DNA from: a bacterium
GTDB taxonomy: Bacteria > Ratteibacteria > UBA8468 > B48-G9 > JAFGKM01
Direction of reading: 5' to 3'
Length of the DNA: 33,991 nt
Assembly: GCA_035370465.1 (NCBI GenBank)
Contig: DAOOVW010000014.1
Span: forward strand, 1 to 33,991
A program made the translations under genes and the position numbers. The notes beneath the pieces were generated by a model. The model did no database searches. It was given only the letters and a program-made list of their open reading frames with translations, and was not told the origin of the DNA. Position 1 is the first letter of the stretch. Every line of letters begins with the position of its first letter. Below are positions 7,882 to 14,783 of this stretch, piece after piece.

Positions 7882-9507
7882 ATGGCAAAACAAATATTAC
7901 TTGGTGAAGAAGCAAGAAGGGTTATACTTGAAGGAATGGAGATAATGGTAAAGGCACTAAAACCAACTCTTGGACCAAAAGGAAGATGCGTTGTATTAGA
8001 AAAGAAGTTTGGTTCTCCAACAGTAATTAATGATGGAGTTACCATTGCAAAAGAAATTGAACTTGAGGACCCATATAAAAATTTGGGAGCCCAACTTTTA
8101 AAAGAAGTTGCTTCTAAAACAAACGATGATACTGGTGATGGAACAACTTCTGCATCAGTTTTAGGATATGCTATAGCAAAAGAGGGTTTTAAAAATGTTG
8201 CTGCTGGTGCAAATCCTGTCCATTTAAGAAGAGGAATAGAAAAAGCAGTAAAAGCAATTGTTGACAAATTGAAATTAATGAGTAAGCCAGTGAAAGATAA
8301 GCATGAAATTCAACAGGTTGCAACAATTGCTGCTGCAAACGATATTGAAATAGGGCAGATTATTGCAGAAGCAATGGATAAAGTTGGTAAAGAAGGAGTT
8401 ATAACAGTTGAAGAAGCAAAAGGGACAGAAACAGAATTAAATGTGGTTGAAGGAATGCAGTTTGATAGAGGATATCTTTCTCCATATTTCATTACCGACC
8501 CTGAAAGAATGGAATGTATTCTTGAAGATGTTTACATTTTAATATATGATAAAAAAATATCAGCAGTAAAAGATATTCTTCCACTTCTTGAAAAAGTTGC
8601 ACAGGCAGGAAAACCACTTTTAATAATTGCAGAAGAAGTTGAGGGAGAAGCACTTGCAACTCTTGTTGTTAACAAATTAAGAGGAACATTCCAGTGTTGT
8701 GCTGTAAAAGCACCAGGTTTTGGTGATAGAAGAAAAGCAATGCTTGAAGACATTGCTATTCTTACAGGCGGTCAACCAATATTAGAAGAATTGGGAATTA
8801 AATTAGAAAGTGTTGACTTAAACATGCTTGGAAGAGCAAAAAGAATAATAGTAGATAAAGAAAATACAACAATTGTTGAAGGAGCTGGCTCTTCATCAAA
8901 AATACAAGGAAGAATAAATCAGATTAAAAGTGAGATTGAAAAAACAACATCTGATTATGACAAAGAAAAATTACAGGAGCGACTTGCGAAATTAGCAGGT
9001 GGTGTTGCTGTAATAAATGTCGGAGCACCAACTGAAACAGATATGAAAGAAAGAAAAGCAAGAGTTGAAGATGGATTAAGTGCAACAAGAGCAGCAGTTG
9101 AAGAAGGCGTTGTTCCTGGTGGTGGTGTTGCTTTATTAAGATGCCAGGCAGAGATAGATAAACTAAAATTTGATGACCCTGATGAGAAAACAGGAGCAAA
9201 AATTGTTCAAAAAGCACTTGAATCACCATTGAGACAAATTGCTGAAAATTCAGGACTTGATGGGGCAGTAGTTGTTCAAAAAGTCAGAGAATCAGATGAT
9301 GTGAATTTTGGATTCAATGCCGAAAAAGATAAATTTGAAGATATAGTGAAAGCAGGAATTATTGACCCAACAAAGGTTGTCAGGAGCGCTTTGGAAAACG
9401 CAGCAAGTATGGCTGCATTACTTCTTACATCAGAAGCACTTATAACAGAAAAACCAGAGAAGAAAGAAGAAAAAGTTCCAACACCGCCCCCTTATCCTGA
9501 ATACTAA
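7882..9507 (+). CDS. groEL: Chaperonin GroEL (Hsp60)
   Basis: The 541-residue ATP-driven folding chaperonin. Typical segments are [26 protein letters not shown], the nucleotide-binding [13 protein letters not shown] near residues 87-99, the [20 protein letters not shown] region with the catalytic Asp, and [10 protein letters not shown]. Unlike most bacterial GroEL, the C-terminus has no Gly-Gly-Met repeats; it ends in a charged then proline-rich stretch ([16 protein letters not shown]). AAGGAGGTGA precedes the start. Confidence 0.98.
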   Translation: MAKQILLGEEARRVILEGMEIMVKALKPTLGPKGRCVVLEKKFGSPTVINDGVTIAKEIELEDPYKNLGAQLLKEVASKTNDDTGDGTTSASVLGYAIAKEGFKNVAAGANPVHLRRGIEKAVKAIVDKLKLMSKPVKDKHEIQQVATIAAANDIEIGQIIAEAMDKVGKEGVITVEEAKGTETELNVVEGMQFDRGYLSPYFITDPERMECILEDVYILIYDKKISAVKDILPLLEKVAQAGKPLLIIAEEVEGEALATLVVNKLRGTFQCCAVKAPGFGDRRKAMLEDIAILTGGQPILEELGIKLESVDLNMLGRAKRIIVDKENTTIVEGAGSSSKIQGRINQIKSEIEKTTSDYDKEKLQERLAKLAGGVAVINVGAPTETDMKERKARVEDGLSATRAAVEEGVVPGGGVALLRCQAEIDKLKFDDPDEKTGAKIVQKALESPLRQIAENSGLDGAVVVQKVRESDDVNFGFNAEKDKFEDIVKAGIIDPTKVVRSALENAASMAALLLTSEALITEKPEKKEEKVPTPPPYPEY

Positions 9508-9519
9508 TAAGTAAATAGT

Positions 9520-9548
9520 GAAGGAGGTCCCTTTTGGGGACCTCCTTC
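9520..9548 (+). terminator. Perfect 12-bp hairpin between groEL and acyP (terminator or translation switch)
   Basis: GAAGGAGGTCCC (9520-9531) and GGGACCTCCTTC (9537-9548) pair perfectly across a 5-nt loop, 13 nt after the groEL stop and 7 nt before the acyP ATG. It would be a strong terminator stem, but no U-tract follows (TATAAAAATG), so termination may be partial. The 5' arm contains a complete Shine-Dalgarno sequence (AAGGAGGT) buried in the stem. Confidence 0.7.
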
Positions 9549-9555
9549 TATAAAA

Positions 9556-9828
9556 ATGAAGAGGTATCACCTTTTAATTGGCGGTTTTGTTCAAGGTGTA
9601 GGTTTTAGATGGTATTGTCAGAAAATAGCAAAAAAGTTAGGACTTGTCGGCTGGGTAAAAAATTTAAGTGATGGGAATGTTGAAATATTAGTTGAAGGAG
9701 AAGATAGCACAATAAAAGATTTCTTATCTCAATTAAAAAGCGGTTATTTAGGTAGAAATATATCTAATATTGAAATATTTGAAGAAAAATATAGCGGTGA
9801 ATTTAATGATTTTGATATAAAATTTTAA
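9556..9828 (+). CDS. acyP: Acylphosphatase
   Basis: A 90-residue acylphosphatase, the normal size, which hydrolyses carboxyl-phosphate bonds. The active-site loop GFVQGVGFRW at residues 10-19 holds the phosphate-binding Arg18, and Asn36 (GWVKNLSDG) is the second catalytic residue. No free ribosome site precedes the start: the only Shine-Dalgarno sequence lies inside the hairpin at 9520-9548. queF starts 1 nt after its stop. Confidence 0.93.
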   Translation: MKRYHLLIGGFVQGVGFRWYCQKIAKKLGLVGWVKNLSDGNVEILVEGEDSTIKDFLSQLKSGYLGRNISNIEIFEEKYSGEFNDFDIKF

Positions 9829-9829
9829 A

Positions 9830-10225
9830 ATGGATGAATATAAAGATTATGCTAAAAAAGGACTTCACCAGAAATTACCTGATATTCAGTATTTTGAAAA
9901 CCAATTTAGAAAATACAAGATAAAAATAATAATTTCAGAATTCACTTCTATATGTCCAAAAACCAGCCAACCAGATTTTGGGACTATAATAATTGAATAT
10001 GAGCCAGATAAGTATGTTATTGAATTAAAATCATTAAAATTATATATTCAAGCATATAGAAATTTAGGTATTTTTTATGAAAACGCTGTGAATAGAATTC
10101 TGAAAGATATTGTTAAAACAATTAATCCCATATGGATTAAGGTAACTGGTGATTTCAACCCAAGAGGTGGAATAAAATCTGTCGTTGAGGTTAGTTATTC
10201 TTCTGAAAATAATTTAATAAAATAA
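9830..10225 (+). CDS. queF: NADPH-dependent 7-cyano-7-deazaguanine (preQ0) reductase
   Basis: A 131-residue single-domain QueF, which reduces the nitrile of preQ0 to the aminomethyl of preQ1 in queuosine synthesis. The thioimide-forming cysteine is Cys42 in SICPKTSQPDFG, with the general acid Asp49; the NADPH-binding and QueF signature ELKSLKLY is at 65-72. Near the C-terminus is GDFNPRGGI. The unimodular length fits the Bacillus-type (YkvM) branch. It starts 1 nt after the acyP stop without its own ribosome site, which suggests re-initiation. No other queuosine gene is in the window. Confidence 0.93.
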   Translation: MDEYKDYAKKGLHQKLPDIQYFENQFRKYKIKIIISEFTSICPKTSQPDFGTIIIEYEPDKYVIELKSLKLYIQAYRNLGIFYENAVNRILKDIVKTINPIWIKVTGDFNPRGGIKSVVEVSYSSENNLIK

Positions 10226-10242
10226 TTTTTTTCATAATTATT

Positions 10243-10270
10243 TTGATTTTTTAAAAATCTATTTTATAAT
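10243..10270 (+). promoter_or_regulatory. Promoter of the zinc-ribbon gene, with a leaderless start
   Basis: TTGATT (10243-10248) and perfect TATAAT (10265-10270) are 16 bp apart. The ATG begins at 10279, only 8 nt after the -10 box, so transcription would start on or just before the start codon. No Shine-Dalgarno sequence is present. Confidence 0.65.
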
Positions 10271-10278
10271 TATAAATT

Positions 10279-10980
10279 ATGTTAATAGATGAAATTGAAA
10301 AATTAGTTGAACTACAGAAAATTGATAGTGAAATAAAGTTGTTAGAAAATGAAATATCTCTTTTCCCTGAAAAGAAGAAAAATTTTCAGAAACAGTTAGA
10401 TGATAAAGTATCTGCTCTTTCATCAATTGAGAAAGAATCTAAAAGAGTGGCAATTGAGCGAAAAGAGAAAGAACTTGAATTAAAGGCAATAGAAGACGAG
10501 ATAAAAAAATTAAAAGATAGATTGAGTGAAGTAAGAACAAATAAAGAATATTTAGCAGTTCAAAAAGAAATTAATGAGTTTGAGAAAAAAAAGGAGAATA
10601 TAGAAGAAGATATACTGGTTCTTTTTGAGAAAGATGACGAGATAAAAGAGAAAGAAAAAGAATTTAAAAAACAGATAGAAGAACTTAAAAAAGAAATTGA
10701 AATAGAGCTAAAAGAGGAAGAAAGAAGAGTCGATGACTTAAAAAAAGAAATTGAAATGAAAAAAGAAGAAAGAGAGAAAAAAATAAATAATATTGAAAAA
10801 GGGTTATTTGACCTTTATGAAAAAATACGAAAAAGCAAAAAAGATGGTGTAGCAATATGTAGACTTGAAGATGAAAGATGCGCTGGTTGTTCAATTTATG
10901 TTCCTACCTATATCAGTGAAAAAGTAAAAAGAAAAAAAGAAATTGTTCAGTGTGAAAACTGTAGTAGAATTCTTTACTAA
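10279..10980 (+). CDS. Coiled-coil protein with C4-type zinc ribbon (DUF164/CT398-like)
   Basis: A 233-residue protein. Residues about 5-185 are a highly charged helical hairpin rich in Glu and Lys with heptad-like spacing. The C-terminus is a zinc ribbon with Cys201-x2-Cys204 and Cys225-x2-Cys228 (CAGC and CENC). This matches a widespread family of unknown exact function that is often placed next to RNase H or RNase P genes and is suspected to bind nucleic acid. RNase HI overlaps its stop by 1 nt (TAATG). Confidence 0.85.
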   Translation: MLIDEIEKLVELQKIDSEIKLLENEISLFPEKKKNFQKQLDDKVSALSSIEKESKRVAIERKEKELELKAIEDEIKKLKDRLSEVRTNKEYLAVQKEINEFEKKKENIEEDILVLFEKDDEIKEKEKEFKKQIEELKKEIEIELKEEERRVDDLKKEIEMKKEEREKKINNIEKGLFDLYEKIRKSKKDGVAICRLEDERCAGCSIYVPTYISEKVKRKKEIVQCENCSRILY

Positions 10981-11396
10981 TGAAGAAACTTACTGTTTTT
11001 ATTGATGGTGCAAGTCGTGGAAATCCAGGAAATGCTTCTATTGGAATTGTAATATATGAAAATGGAAACTTACTTATGGAGAAAGGTGAATATATAGGAG
11101 TAGGAACCAACAATATTGCTGAATATATGGCTTTAATATATAGTTTAATTGAATGTATAAAATTAAAAGCAAAAAATATTGAAATTAAAAGTGATAGTTT
11201 ATTACTTGTTAAACAGATTAAAGGAGAGTATAAAGTAAAAAATGAATTTATTAAAAAACTAAATATAATTGCAAATAAATTAATAGAAAATTTTAATACA
11301 TTTGAGATTAAATACATACCAAGAGAAGAAAATAAAAAAGCAGACAAAATCGCTTCTGAAATTTTATCTTACAATTCACTTTTCCCATCCAGTTAA
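10980..11396 (+). CDS. rnhA: Ribonuclease HI family protein
   Basis: A 138-residue RNase H fold enzyme that cuts the RNA strand of RNA-DNA hybrids. All four acidic catalytic residues are present: Asp9 in FIDGASRGNPG, Glu48 in NIAEYMAL, Asp72 in KSDSLLLVKQI and Asp122 in ENKKADKIA. The compact length and missing basic protrusion place it with the short RNase HI-like proteins (YpdQ or Sulfolobus type) rather than the E. coli enzyme. The start ATG overlaps the upstream stop by 1 nt. rnpB begins 23 nt downstream. Confidence 0.9.
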   Translation: MKKLTVFIDGASRGNPGNASIGIVIYENGNLLMEKGEYIGVGTNNIAEYMALIYSLIECIKLKAKNIEIKSDSLLLVKQIKGEYKVKNEFIKKLNIIANKLIENFNTFEIKYIPREENKKADKIASEILSYNSLFPSS

Positions 11397-11402
11397 AAAA
11401 GG

Positions 11403-11408
11403 TATAAT
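11403..11408 (+). promoter_or_regulatory. -10 element before rnpB
   Basis: A perfect TATAAT lies 10 nt before the first paired base of RNase P RNA. The -35 is poor (TTTTCC at 17 bp), so strength is uncertain; read-through from rnhA is also possible. Confidence 0.5.
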
Positions 11409-11418
11409 TTTAAAAAAT

Positions 11419-11756
11419 AGAGTAACGGGGCAGTCGCCTATCAATTTTGATAGGAGGAAAGTCCGGACTCCAGCAAGGAAGATGGCTCCTAACAGAAGCA
11501 GTTCACAAGGACTGGAAAGTGTCACAGAAACTATACCGTCCGCAATATTATAAGCGGATAAGGGTGAAATGGCGAGGTAAGAGCTCACCGTCTATCTGGT
11601 AACAGATAGAGCAGGACAAACCCCATCTGGAGTAAGGTCAAGCAGGGCTTCGGTTCCTTGCCCTAAAAGGCCCGGGTAGACTGCTTGAGTCAACAAGTAA
11701 TTGTTGACCAAGATGAATGACTGCCTTAAAACAGAATCCGGCTTACCAGTTACTCT
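11419..11756 (+). ncRNA. rnpB: RNase P RNA (catalytic subunit), class A
   Basis: The RNA that removes 5' leaders from pre-tRNAs. The universal segments are present in order: the 5' part GGGCAGTCGCC, then GAGGAAAGTCCGGACTCC (P4/CRI), ACAGAAAC, AAGGGTGAAATGGCGAGGTA, GGCAAACCCC-like GACAAACCCC, and the 3' AGAATCCGGCTTACC. The outer P1 helix pairs AGAGTAAC (11419-11426) with GTTACTCT (11749-11756). A run of seven T at 11758-11764 right after P1 could end transcription. Length is about 338 nt, within the usual range. Confidence 0.97.
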
Positions 11757-11789
11757 ATTTTTTTCTTATAAGTTAAAGTGAGGAAAATT

Positions 11790-13013
11790 ATGAATGAAAA
11801 ATGGATTGAAAATGGTATTGAGCATTTGATAAATGTATTTGGAAAAGAAAAAGTTGAAAGAGCAATTGAATATGTTAAAAATTTTGATGTTGAAATTCCG
11901 TCATGGATATTTGGACCTTTTGGAGGAGGGAGATTTGGAGAATATACTCCACCGGCAGCAGCAAGAAATATTTATGAGAAAATAGATGATGCCTGCTTTG
12001 TATATAAAATTACTGGATGTGGAAAAAAAGTTATGACACATGTTCTATGGGACTTTTCTGATGATGGAATAGAACCTGATATAAATATTGTTGAAAAAGT
12101 TACAAATTACTTAAAAGATAAAGAAATGAAATTAGGAATTGTAAATCCAACATATTTTCTTTCTGGTTCTCATAAGGGAACTTTCACAAATCCAGAAAAA
12201 AAAGTTAGAGAAAGATATATTAAACAGACAATTTTTGCTTCTGATATAGCAAAAAAATTTGGAAATAGTATTATTTCTTTATGGTTTCCAGATGGCTCAT
12301 TATATCCTGGCCAAATAGAACTTGATGAGAATTATAAATTGATGAAAAAATCTTTTGAAGAAATTTACAATAAAATTTCAGAAGATGTATTTATTTTAAT
12401 AGAGTACAAACTTTTTGAACCAGGAGCATATAGTACAACAATTCCTGATTGGGGAACTTCGTATATCCTTGCAAAATTAAGGAAAAAACACTCTGGTGTT
12501 TTAATTGATATGGGACATCATCCTTATGGAGTAAATATTGAACAGATTGTTGCTACCTTAATTTCGGATGGCATGAGATGCGGTTTCCATTTCAATACAA
12601 GATATGCAGCGGATGATGACCTGGCAGTTGAACCTAACCCACAAATGGCAAGAATTTTTTACTATTTAGTTAAAGGAAAAGTAGTTTCAAACAAAGAAGA
12701 AAATAAAAATTGGTTCTATGGAATTGACCAAGCATCAGGAATAGAAAATAGAATTGAGGCAGTGATTCATTCAATTGACTCATTACAAATTTCTCTTGCA
12801 AAAGCATGCCTGGTAGATATAAATAAATTAAATACCTTACAATTAGAAGATGATATTATTGGAGCAAATAGATATTTTAACGATATATTAATAAACACAG
12901 ATGTAAGACCAATCATTTATAAAGCAAGAATTGAAAAAGGACTTGCATTTGACCCAATTTTAGAATATAAAAAATCTGGTTATCAGGAAAAAATAGAAAA
13001 AGAAAGAGAATAA
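11790..13013 (+). CDS. L-rhamnose isomerase-like sugar isomerase (Pseudomonas stutzeri type)
   Basis: A 407-residue TIM-barrel aldose-ketose isomerase. The ATG at 11790 is preferred over an in-frame GTG at 11778, because that GTG lies inside the Shine-Dalgarno sequence (GTGAGG). Metal ligands line up exactly in spacing with those I recall for the P. stutzeri enzyme: Glu205 (IEYK), Asp240 and His243 (DMGHH), His267 (GFHFN), Asp275 and Asp277 (AADDD) and Asp313 (GIDQ). That family converts L-rhamnose to L-rhamnulose and also accepts D-allose and others. No rhamnulokinase or aldolase is adjacent. The gene stands alone between rnpB and mraZ. Confidence 0.87.
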   Translation: MNEKWIENGIEHLINVFGKEKVERAIEYVKNFDVEIPSWIFGPFGGGRFGEYTPPAAARNIYEKIDDACFVYKITGCGKKVMTHVLWDFSDDGIEPDINIVEKVTNYLKDKEMKLGIVNPTYFLSGSHKGTFTNPEKKVRERYIKQTIFASDIAKKFGNSIISLWFPDGSLYPGQIELDENYKLMKKSFEEIYNKISEDVFILIEYKLFEPGAYSTTIPDWGTSYILAKLRKKHSGVLIDMGHHPYGVNIEQIVATLISDGMRCGFHFNTRYAADDDLAVEPNPQMARIFYYLVKGKVVSNKEENKNWFYGIDQASGIENRIEAVIHSIDSLQISLAKACLVDINKLNTLQLEDDIIGANRYFNDILINTDVRPIIYKARIEKGLAFDPILEYKKSGYQEKIEKERE

Positions 13014-13102
13014 TTTTTTAAAACCTACCTACCCTTTTTACCTTTCAATTTTTCTGCTAAAAAGCACATCTTTCCTATAATTTTTAATTGATGAAAAAAA
13101 AT

Positions 13103-13131
13103 TTGACAAAATAAAAAATAGGGTGTTAAAT
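13103..13131 (+). promoter_or_regulatory. Putative sigma-70 promoter of the dcw cluster
   Basis: Perfect TTGACA (13103-13108), 17-bp spacer, TTAAAT (13126-13131), 17 bp before the mraZ ATG. Clear MraZ-box direct repeats are not visible. The rest of the 13014-13148 spacer shows nothing. Confidence 0.6.
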
Positions 13132-13148
13132 ATATAAAAAGGTAAAAA

Positions 13149-13583
13149 ATGGTATACTTTGGTGAATTTAGGAGTAAATTAGATAAAGAAGGAAGGATAG
13201 TAATTCCTTCAAAAATGAGAGAACAGTTAAAAGATAGAAATGTTTATATTACAAGGGGATTTGAAGAATGCCTCTTTTTATTTTCTGAAACAATATGGAA
13301 TTCTCAAACAGAAAAATTGAAAACATTACCATTTACAAAAGGAGACCCAAGAGCATTTACAAGATTGTTTTTTTCAGGTGCTTACAGAACAAAAATTGAT
13401 AAACAAGGACGGCTGAATATCCCTTTAACCCTTACAAATTATGCAAAAATAAATAATGGAGTTGTTATTATTGGAGTTGGTTTCAGAATAGAAATATGGG
13501 ACGAGAAAAAGTGGGATGAGTATTATAAGAAATTTTTACCAAGTTATGCAGAAATTTCAGAAAAGTTGATTGGTTCAGAATAA
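13149..13583 (+). CDS. mraZ: Transcriptional regulator / dcw first-gene protein MraZ
   Basis: A 144-residue protein with two SpoVT-AbrB-like half-domains, each carrying the DxxGR signature: LDKEGRIVIP near residues 12-21 and IDKQGRLNIP near 83-92. MraZ forms a ring and binds DNA upstream of its own operon in E. coli and Mycoplasma. It is the first gene of the division and cell-wall cluster here, as is normal. The ribosome site is weak (AAAAGG). rsmH follows after 1 nt. Confidence 0.95.
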   Translation: MVYFGEFRSKLDKEGRIVIPSKMREQLKDRNVYITRGFEECLFLFSETIWNSQTEKLKTLPFTKGDPRAFTRLFFSGAYRTKIDKQGRLNIPLTLTNYAKINNGVVIIGVGFRIEIWDEKKWDEYYKKFLPSYAEISEKLIGSE

Positions 13584-13584
13584 A

Positions 13585-14451
13585 ATGGAACATTATCCTG
13601 TAATGAAAGAAAAAGTTTTAGAACTATTAAACCCGAAAGAGGGTGGAATTTATGTTGATGCAACTTCAGGGTACGGGGGACACAGCAAATATATTCTTAA
13701 AAATTCAGCAAAAAATATTTTTCTTTATTGTATTGATAAAGATGATGACGCAATTGAAAATTTAAAAAGAAATTTAATAGAATTTAAAAATTTTAAAGCA
13801 ATAAAAGGTGGTTTTGAAAATTTAATAGAAATTTTGAAAAATGAAAATGTAAAAAAAATTGACGGGATAATATTTGACCTTGGTTTTTCAATTCATCAGA
13901 TTAAAAATCCTGAAAGAGGATTTTCTTTTTCTGTTGATGGCCCAATTGATATGAGATATGACATAGAACAAAATCTTAATGCAAAAGAAATTTTAAACAA
14001 ATGGGCTGCTAAAGACCTTATTTATATTTTTAAAAATTATGGGGAAATAAAAAACGCAGAAAGAATTGTAAGTAAAATTATAGAAAGAAGAAAAAAAATA
14101 GAATTTGAAACAACGAGGGAATTTGCTGATTTCATTTCATCTATTACTCACAGAGAAAGAAAAAAAATCCACCCTGCAACAAAATTTTTTATGGCTTTGA
14201 GAATTGCAACAAACAATGAATTCCCCAATTTAAAAGATGGCTTAAATCAGGCAGTAAATTTACTAAAAGAAAATGGAAGAATTATTGTCATCACCTTTCA
14301 TTCTCTTGAGGATAGAATTGTAAAAAGGTTCTTAAAAAATAGAGATGATATTAAAATTATAACTAAAAAAGTAATTATTCCTGATGAAGAAGAAATAAGG
14401 AAAAATCCTGAAAGTAGAAGTGCAAAATTAAGAGCAGGTGAGAAAAAATGA
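13585..14451 (+). CDS. rsmH: 16S rRNA m4C1402 methyltransferase RsmH (MraW)
   Basis: A 288-residue SAM-dependent methyltransferase acting on cytidine 1402 of 16S rRNA. The start MEHYPVMKEKVLELL is typical; a TTG five codons earlier overlaps mraZ and is not needed. SAM-binding DATSGYGGHS is near residues 26-35, FDLGFSIHQI near 102-111, RGFSFSVDGPIDMRYD follows, and FHSLEDRIVKRFL is near the C-terminus. It is one nt after mraZ, and its stop overlaps ftsL by 4 nt. Confidence 0.96.
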   Translation: MEHYPVMKEKVLELLNPKEGGIYVDATSGYGGHSKYILKNSAKNIFLYCIDKDDDAIENLKRNLIEFKNFKAIKGGFENLIEILKNENVKKIDGIIFDLGFSIHQIKNPERGFSFSVDGPIDMRYDIEQNLNAKEILNKWAAKDLIYIFKNYGEIKNAERIVSKIIERRKKIEFETTREFADFISSITHRERKKIHPATKFFMALRIATNNEFPNLKDGLNQAVNLLKENGRIIVITFHSLEDRIVKRFLKNRDDIKIITKKVIIPDEEEIRKNPESRSAKLRAGEKK

Positions 14452-14783
14452 GAAAAAAGAAATTCTTTATCCCTGACTATTTTTTTCTTATAATTTGTAT
14501 TACTCCATTACTTATTTTTTATGTATCAATTCACCTTAAAGTAATTCAAGCAGGTTATCAACTTGAAAAATTAGAAAAAGAATACGATGAACTTGAATTT
14601 ATTAATAAAACATATAAGGCAAAAATTTTAGAGTTAACCAATCCTGATAATTTAAAACAACTTTCCAATAACTTAGGACTTAATTTTATTTCACCAGAAA
14701 AATGGTGTTATGTTGACATTAAGAAAAAAAATGAAGAAAATGAGGGGGTAATAGATAATGCATATGCAGAAACAAGACAATAA
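14448..14783 (+). CDS. ftsL: FtsL-like division protein (small bitopic membrane protein)
   Basis: A 111-residue protein with a short charged N-terminus, one membrane segment at about residues 11-30 (FFLIICITPLLIFYVSI) and a periplasmic coiled coil (about 35-65), followed by NPDNLKQLSNNLGL. This size, topology and position between rsmH and the class B PBP fit FtsL, which stabilises the divisome with FtsB and FtsQ. Sequence conservation in FtsL is low, so position counts for much of the call. It overlaps rsmH by 4 nt and the PBP by 26 nt. Confidence 0.75.
   Translation: MRKKKFFIPDYFFLIICITPLLIFYVSIHLKVIQAGYQLEKLEKEYDELEFINKTYKAKILELTNPDNLKQLSNNLGLNFISPEKWCYVDIKKKNEENEGVIDNAYAETRQ

Noticed and set aside
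7770..8267. 165-codon ORF on the minus strand across groES-groEL
   Set aside because: It is a shadow of groES and groEL in the opposite frame; it lacks a ribosome site and any protein-like motif.
13014..13148. MraZ-box direct repeats before mraZ
   Set aside because: Only two loose GGT-containing strings are present and they do not form a regular repeat, so autoregulation cannot be supported from sequence.
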